A DNA stretch of 9,066 bases, taken from the NCBI GenBank assembly GCA_937884015.1, contig CALGBV010000383.1:1-9066 (forward strand), written 5' to 3'. Each line of letters opens with the position of its first letter. The first letter of the stretch is position 1. The position numbers were made by a program, and so were the translations under genes. The notes below the pieces were generated by a model. The model was given only the letters and a program-made list of their open reading frames with translations. It did no database searches and was not told the origin of the DNA. This DNA comes from an uncultured Bacteroidales bacterium (GTDB taxonomy: Bacteria > Bacteroidota > Bacteroidia > Bacteroidales > F082). Below are positions 7,501-9,066 of the stretch, in pieces.

Positions 7501-9066
7501 CCGGGTTATGCTTTGATGTATGGCAAGGGACAGAATGGCGATGTCTATAATACTAAGGTCGTGCTGCCTACTTTCCAAATGCTTCCGGGTAGTACTGAAT
7601 CAACGTTTACGATTACAAACATTCAAACGGATTTCAGTCATACACAAACTGATGATCCTGTCGTTCTCCGTTCTGCTGAATGGTTCGATGGTAACGAAGG
7701 CGGCCAAAATAATATCGCCATCACTTATGGCGCTTCATTGACTTACGATAATGTTGATGGCTGGCTTAATGGTTACGACCTGAATAATCCCGAAGCGTCA
7801 CTCCACGATGTTTCGGAATTCAACCCTGCTCATCCTGTCGAGTTGGGCACCGTCGATGGCCGTAAGCATTTCGGTTTCGCATTGAACCTTTATTATGACG
7901 GCTCAGAGAACATTTCCCCGGAAGACCATTATATGGGCACAGTCACTTTCACTGTGAAATTCACTAATTACGAAACGGATGAATACGACCAGCCAATAGA
8001 TTCCTATTTCGATATCGTGCTGGATATTACGGCAAGAGGTGCGGCCATCAACTGGTATGTCGATGGCGTGAACGGACAGAACCTCTATTCCGGCAAGTTC
8101 CCGAACAAGGCGAAGAAATCGTTGAGCGGCGTGTTCAATTCATCGTCGTTCGCGCCAAGCGATAATATCTTCATCGTAAATACGGTAACCATCAATGATT
8201 CGCACGGCACCGAATGGAGCGGCTTGCAGTATGGCAGCAGCAATGTCTATGTCTACCGTTATCCGGGCGGTCATCAGGAGGAAGACAATACGACGGGTGT
8301 CGGTGTCCTGCCTCAGTTTACAGGTGCATTGGTTTCTGTCAATAAGGATTTCGTTATGCGCGGCATCACCCTTGACGGCATGAATGAATGGAGCGAAAAT
8401 TTCCACGAACTGCTCAATCCGAATTATTATGAAAATAGTCAGCAGCCAGACTATCCGCATCATCCTGAAGATTACAAAACTATCGAAATCACACCTTCGG
8501 CTCCGCTTGTCGAGATCAACAATGGCGCTAAGGTGACGTTCTATCAGAGTTCGGTAAACAACAACCTCAACAACACAGGCAATGGCGGTGGCATCAGGAT
8601 TAATGATGGCGTCCTTACGCTTAACGGTGGTTGCAACATTACTGGCAACCTTGTCAACAATGGCTCAGAGGGCGGTGGAGTTTACGTGTCGGAAAACGGT
8701 ACTTTGAACGTCAATGGCGAAGTCCGCATCGATGGCAACATGGCCAATGGCATCTCAAATAATGTTTACCTGTCAACGGTCAACCAGAAAATAAATATCA
8801 ATGGCGGCCTCACTGGCAATTCCCACATTGGCATCACCAAGACAGCTTTTCCGGAAAACAGTGGCTTCACGCCAATCGCCTTCTCCGAAACCGTTGACCA
8901 GGCCGCTGAGGCTTATCGCCGCGGTTACTTCTTCGACGATAAGGGAATGTATGCTGTGGTTTATGATCCAAGCAATCCAGACTTGGGTCCGAACACGCTT
9001 TATTTCGGACAAACCTGGGTGACGCATACGAATGCGAAACCTACTGGCTTTGCCCTCGATAATATC
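1444..9066 (+). CDS. Giant exported multidomain beta-helix repeat protein (adhesin-like), 3' partial
   Basis: One frame starts at ATG 1444 and is open for 2,541 codons to the last base of the window with no stop, so the gene is incomplete at its 3' end. Reading it codon by codon gives a continuous Gly/Asn/Thr/Val-rich secreted protein with no frameshift. Order by residue: signal peptide 1-24; GW-type segment 25-143; BIG2-like Ig 144-239; chitobiase-C/FN3-associated-like 240-318; second GW-type region 319-540; Gly-rich beta region 541-890; (V/I)YGGG array 891-1543; mixed beta region 1568-2200 with two similar sandwich-like segments; second beta-helix 2202 onward. It has no recognisable enzyme motif. 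Very large secreted proteins with such parts are frequent in gut Bacteroidales and are usually called adhesin-like; binding to host, mucin or glycans is inference. The missing C-terminus would show the anchoring route (type IX sorting domain, lipoprotein partner or other). It sits 3 bases after the DUF4105 gene. Confidence 0.93.
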   Translation, partial: MKRLIKRLSVLILLIFSVSAQVWASTDYYAKMTATLSNQTLTGSGNVYVNTSNSDIGATYETTSSIIGKASSQGGSADVAFFLFAHAERGYYFQGWSNTENGDASENDNPWNTTINSSSTNSTNPGATDTKYAIFKLRPLPTGISVSPAAITMLEGEDRMVTYTLTPNVPNLFNCVEASATSGGGFINIPTTLVEKEGNTGTFTISGVSAGSSVVRLSAKDKDGNVQCYCEVSITVRAKCKTPVISFTDNGSNGTTTITCATLGATIYYTTNGSEPSNTSTVYSGPFDVAENTTVKAIAYGSDSMEESDVATNTFSHNSGVFGQMVVLNDYEDHNWAYYKGRDIKVGTADDAPDYKDKYKYTLYSPDPRNVKITYRGFNTDANTIILGSNTVATSTLNSNTTPHVSNATDEDQNTFVYYKTLEKFVIGYFTDNADWNGIPDDPTKENYPYTIISNPFSVRPSTGSGDSKKYYGFAGWKIVRGGKYIGRGNGGTYTAASDGDVLGLDELIHFVNLDSDVAYTPNCTSAEIVLEATWVEATVWSGTTAHTFSGGTYETNFIVASGNIGSIEQGTPCTIIGMNPDGTGDNSGSRTITGLKVTTTSTTDPYDRSNCVKVEWIRHGNGTFDANGRNLTMGRGIISSSGSGNTAQGNVYGNNTQNQDVVNTVKVESGYYSGIANINNKGANSTNAINSYVIMGCDYDRALANYYVPANEINNNPYNIKLRASRIYGPNGQPDLHRANGQLYLRSLIKSGVFASEIGNEYYFHAYQRPGQRYIEMEGGYNKGHIKGGSDGGTSQGRVRAMSIRMKGGRIDGQLACGSTSTFCSGDRLIVITGGRIGGWIAPGSNCSSTGSGDTGKTDGTSYVYFGGTAEINSRQFGTTTPPMISQSTGGAIYGAGLGYNPNDNTGEMTLGSNIVFADDAYTERGVYGGGAIGQTLTTANIFILGGRVGSGEGQVKVQSTGGSTFNVKAGVYGGACDRGGENSFIYMDGGIVESGIYGGANINGTMNGNVTMQIIGGQIGTSTVSANAHGGGYGASTQVTGNVDITLGDSNGNYPTVYGDVYGGSALGSVNTNTGNHTYITMNDGLIHGDIYGGGLGDNTTAANVKGNVSVTVNKGVAENVFGCNNINGKPSGTVAVTMTGGIINHSVYGGGNAAAYTGNPTVTISGGEVKENVFGAGLGDDATVAGSTSVTITNAATKIGGSVYGGGEAGDVTGNAVVSLTDATVGGSIYGAGLGEPTNVGGNTTVSVLGQANVTGNIYGGGESGDVTGGTTVTVNGNLQVNNVYGAGKGEDSNVGTSTSVTLTAGTVNGSVYGGAEKGTVRLNGSGNAADIATVTITNGLVKGNVYGGGQLGTVAGQTTVNMNGGTVEGNLFGGALGTKSVLYVGGLKTINVRSLGAQHVGSENANDANSLTPTESDKTATVFVNISGGRVVKNVYGGGFFGNIYGDVTVNVGKNAIENAPGNGRNVNKLIDLTVAPIKLEGSVYAGSDWGEFSAGSDFGECNIDGHSDIYVDGTGYNMEQELIGNYMIISGSIYGAGTSSDAGDEGRRVYIRNYGSSVVEGNETDGYEFKSCTRSLYSIQRADEVYLENSHINFIGQGDMTSFITTERYSIINVFEDLRLIKGSSVIVNSPIHKVKKLQSLALASGDIYTANDSDYSAVNYNGLSACDNKFRVNAGGYINVKYPNDWSNSSSSMYYGELNGFFHMQTSAQSSFAYARPKSAGSSSCPDEYSNLDDGGFVCYDATRNTYDIDGYLVESGVQVPFTNQTPDGKNDVQYYRFWKFVVPGGENYREGVLVAKTKHSSDHYLTTECTVELPASTSCYFKVSSIDWGMDVAGIDAAITKKDGTTWSYWNEEEHGSITSNTLYENIDMSSSGDLQDMVNDQLELLDAAPNTVFGLTVAPAGSLESMISEVNASGEVQGTKSALVISGNTSTEHLASRRFYVDGTHLTETPKLTFTLTYSNELDRNAVLSSVNITFEEYECGEDGNPDVLVTTTDVELVINTETVIDQNFSVPGYALMYGKGQNGDVYNTKVVLPTFQMLPGSTESTFTITNIQTDFSHTQTDDPVVLRSAEWFDGNEGGQNNIAITYGASLTYDNVDGWLNGYDLNNPEASLHDVSEFNPAHPVELGTVDGRKHFGFALNLYYDGSENISPEDHYMGTVTFTVKFTNYETDEYDQPIDSYFDIVLDITARGAAINWYVDGVNGQNLYSGKFPNKAKKSLSGVFNSSSFAPSDNIFIVNTVTINDSHGTEWSGLQYGSSNVYVYRYPGGHQEEDNTTGVGVLPQFTGALVSVNKDFVMRGITLDGMNEWSENFHELLNPNYYENSQQPDYPHHPEDYKTIEITPSAPLVEINNGAKVTFYQSSVNNNLNNTGNGGGIRINDGVLTLNGGCNITGNLVNNGSEGGGVYVSENGTLNVNGEVRIDGNMANGISNNVYLSTVNQKININGGLTGNSHIGITKTAFPENSGFTPIAFSETVDQAAEAYRRGYFFDDKGMYAVVYDPSNPDLGPNTLYFGQTWVTHTNAKPTGFALDNI
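1516..1872 (+). other. N-terminal 'GWS' InlB/Listeria-Bacteroides-repeat-like segment
   Basis: Residues 25-143 begin DYYAKMTATL, contain ERGYYFQGWSNTENGDA and end TKYAIFKLRPLP. A Gly-Tyr-x-Phe-x-Gly-Trp core followed by a Thr/Ser/Asn-rich hairpin and a 'YAIFK' strand is the pattern of the small beta-grasp InlB-B / Listeria-Bacteroides repeat modules in Bacteroidales surface proteins. The match is by motif only. Codons here are AT-richer than in the rest of the gene. Confidence 0.5.
1873..2160 (+). other. BIG2-like bacterial Ig domain
   Basis: Residues 144-239 read GISVSPAAITMLEGEDR at the start, TFTISGVSAGSSVVRLSAKD in the middle and CEVSITV at the end. 'Isvsp..itm.eGe....' followed by '..is.Gvs.G...v.' and a final 'V.itV' strand is the hallmark of Ig-like group 2 domains, which act as stalk or spacer units in exported proteins. 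Cysteines in NLFNCV and QCYCEV could form disulfides after export. Confidence 0.65.
2161..2397 (+). other. Chitobiase C-terminal / FN3-associated-like domain
   Basis: Residues 240-318 contain ATIYYTTNGSEPSNTSTVYS, then GPFDVAENTTVKAIAYGSDS and a closing SDVATNTF. The sequence 'IYYTTnGSePs..s..Ys.PF.v.enttVKAiA' is characteristic of the chitobiase/beta-hexosaminidase C-terminal-type beta-sandwich, often attached to secreted carbohydrate-active or adhesive proteins in Bacteroidetes. It has no catalytic role and is a spacer or accessory module. Confidence 0.75.
2398..3063 (+). other. Second 'GW' module region
   Basis: Residues 319-540 lead from HNSGVFGQMVVLNDYEDHNW to YYGFAGWKIVRGGKYI (Trp477) and end EIVLEATWVEATVW. 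The 'GFaGWk...E.vLeAtW' framework echoes the InlB-like pattern of residues 25-143, though the body is longer and divergent. I recognise no other motif. The assignment is by eye and tentative. Confidence 0.35.
3064..4113 (+). other. Gly/Asn-rich beta region leading into the helix array
   Basis: Residues 541-890 are rich in Gly, Asn, Ser and Thr with short alternating hydrophobic strands. Degenerate coils can be seen: YIEMEGGYNKGHIKGGS, then MSIRMKGGRIDGQLACGS, then LIVITGGRIGGWIAPGS, the last two 26 residues (78 bases) apart. These look like the first irregular turns of the beta-helix that becomes regular from residue 891. Conserved-looking islands such as YVIMGCDYDRA have no function I can name. 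Confidence 0.5.
4114..5577 (+). repeat. (V/I)YGGG / (V/I)YGAG coding repeat array, predicted parallel beta-helix
   Basis: Residues 891-1379 repeat a unit of the form 'G.V.(G)nVYGGG..G.v.G...Vtv..'. The aromatic pair (VY, IY, VF or LF) starts at 4123, 4225, 4360, 4435, 4630, 4720, 4810, 4891, 4969, 5059, 5137, 5224, 5302, 5386, 5488 and 5566. From 4630 onward the spacing is mostly 26-30 residues (one of 34), the length of one or two beta-helix turns. From 4969 the units alternate between YGAG(L/K)G(E/D) and YGGGE(A/S)GDV, giving a two-unit period of about 55 residues. Hydrophobic positions alternate as expected for strands facing a helix core. Confidence 0.8.
4887..5159 (+). repeat. 168-bp in-register tandem duplication within the array
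   Basis: Positions 4887-4991 and 5055-5159 align without gaps at a 168-base (56-codon) offset. The first ends of the two copies are identical over 19 bases (CAGCGTGTATGGCGGCGGC, 4887-4905 and 5055-5073). The far ends are identical over 18 bases (TGGCGCAGGCCTTGGTGA, 4974-4991 and 5142-5159). The middle has diverged at DNA level but keeps TGN and strand positions. This indicates growth by two-unit duplication, and such identical stretches can support later gain or loss of units. Confidence 0.7.
5578..6072 (+). repeat. Degenerate, loop-interrupted end of the YGGG array
   Basis: After NLFGGALGT the regular spacing breaks. About 64 residues separate the 5566 unit from NVYGGGFFGNIYGDVTVNVG (aromatic pair at 5758), and two looser units follow at 5905 (SVYAGSD) and 6055 (SIYGAGTSSD), 49-50 residues apart. 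The insert holds INVRSLGAQHVG and a polar Asn/Thr/Glu stretch, which could form a loop protruding from the helix. This is probably the end of the first beta-helix. Confidence 0.6.
6145..8040 (+). other. Non-repetitive beta region with two similar sandwich-like segments
   Basis: Residues 1568-2200 lack the YGGG repeat. An early part (SLYSIQRADEVYLENSHINF, FRVNAGGYINVKYPNDW, then YYRFWKFVVPGG) looks like continued beta structure and a capping module. Two later segments resemble each other: LTFTLTYSNELDRNAVLSSV with ITFEEY and VELVINTETVI (about 1960-2012), and FGFALNLYYDG with GTVTFTVKFTNYE and SYFDIVLDITARG (about 2143-2200). Both follow a strand, short polar stretch, 'V.(I/F)(T)F', then 'v.LvI/vLdI' order, suggesting a duplicated Ig/sandwich domain. 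I cannot name the family. Confidence 0.4.
8047..9066 (+). other. Second beta-helix (pectate-lyase-like), continuing past the window
   Basis: From residue 2202, INWYVDGVNGQNLYSGKF, KAKKSLSGVF and NIFIVNTVTI match the usual entry into a right-handed beta-helix ('yV.g.nG...G...A.ksl......g..iyv..tvti'). Turns GGGIRINDGVLTLNGG, GGGVYVSENGTLNVNGEV and NNVYLSTVNQKININGG follow, with IRI, VYV and VYL at residues 2384, 2413 and 2441, a step of 28-29. This is the Pmp/adhesin-like 'GGGVYV..G.l...g...i.gN' repeat, distinct from the YGGG array. The last residues, AKPTGFALDNI, run into the window edge. Confidence 0.65.

Noticed and set aside
7741..7800. Dockerin-like or EF-hand-like motif (DNVDGWLNGYDLNN)
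   Set aside because: The spacing does not match the DxNxDG calcium loop and there is no second loop or paired helix pattern.

Overview
The window looks like chromosomal DNA of a gut- or mouth-type Bacteroidales, most likely near Prevotella. The evidence is a DUF4105/Lnb-like membrane protein, A-rich leaders without a Shine-Dalgarno sequence, a TAnnTTTG-type promoter box, and a huge secreted repeat protein of the kind common in that order. The genus is inferred from family knowledge; the sequence itself shows only the protein types and the promoter style.

Layout: positions 1-59 may be the last codons of an upstream plus-strand gene. Positions 60-240 are non-coding, with a G/T-rich tract of spaced GTTTTG words and a plausible Bacteroidetes promoter. 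Positions 241-1440 encode a 399-residue DUF4105-type protein that starts with TTG. It has a signal peptide, a periplasmic domain with a candidate His/Cys pair, and a C-terminal block of hydrophobic segments. Three bases later, one reading frame opens at ATG 1444 and stays open, without a single stop, to the last base of the window (2,541 codons, 3' end missing). That one partial gene fills 84% of the window.

The giant protein is an exported, modular, beta-rich protein. In order it has a signal peptide, a 'GWS' InlB-like segment, a BIG2-like Ig domain, a chitobiase-C/FN3-associated-like domain, a second 'GW' segment, and a long Gly-rich region. That region culminates in an array of (V/I)YGGG / (V/I)YGAG units predicted to form a parallel beta-helix. 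It is followed by a region of about 650 residues containing two similar beta-sandwich-like segments, and then a second, different beta-helix that begins with a pectate-lyase-like 'WYVDGVNG' entry motif. The likely role is a surface adhesin or large extracellular scaffold; this is inference. The C-terminus, which would show how it is anchored or secreted (for example a type IX sorting domain), lies beyond the window.

The two genes are almost certainly co-transcribed because of the 3-base gap, but a functional link between the DUF4105 protein and the giant protein is only a hypothesis. I see no tRNA, rRNA, CRISPR array, insertion sequence or terminator. All long minus-strand frames lie opposite the plus-strand genes and look like by-products of Gly/Ala/Thr-rich coding.
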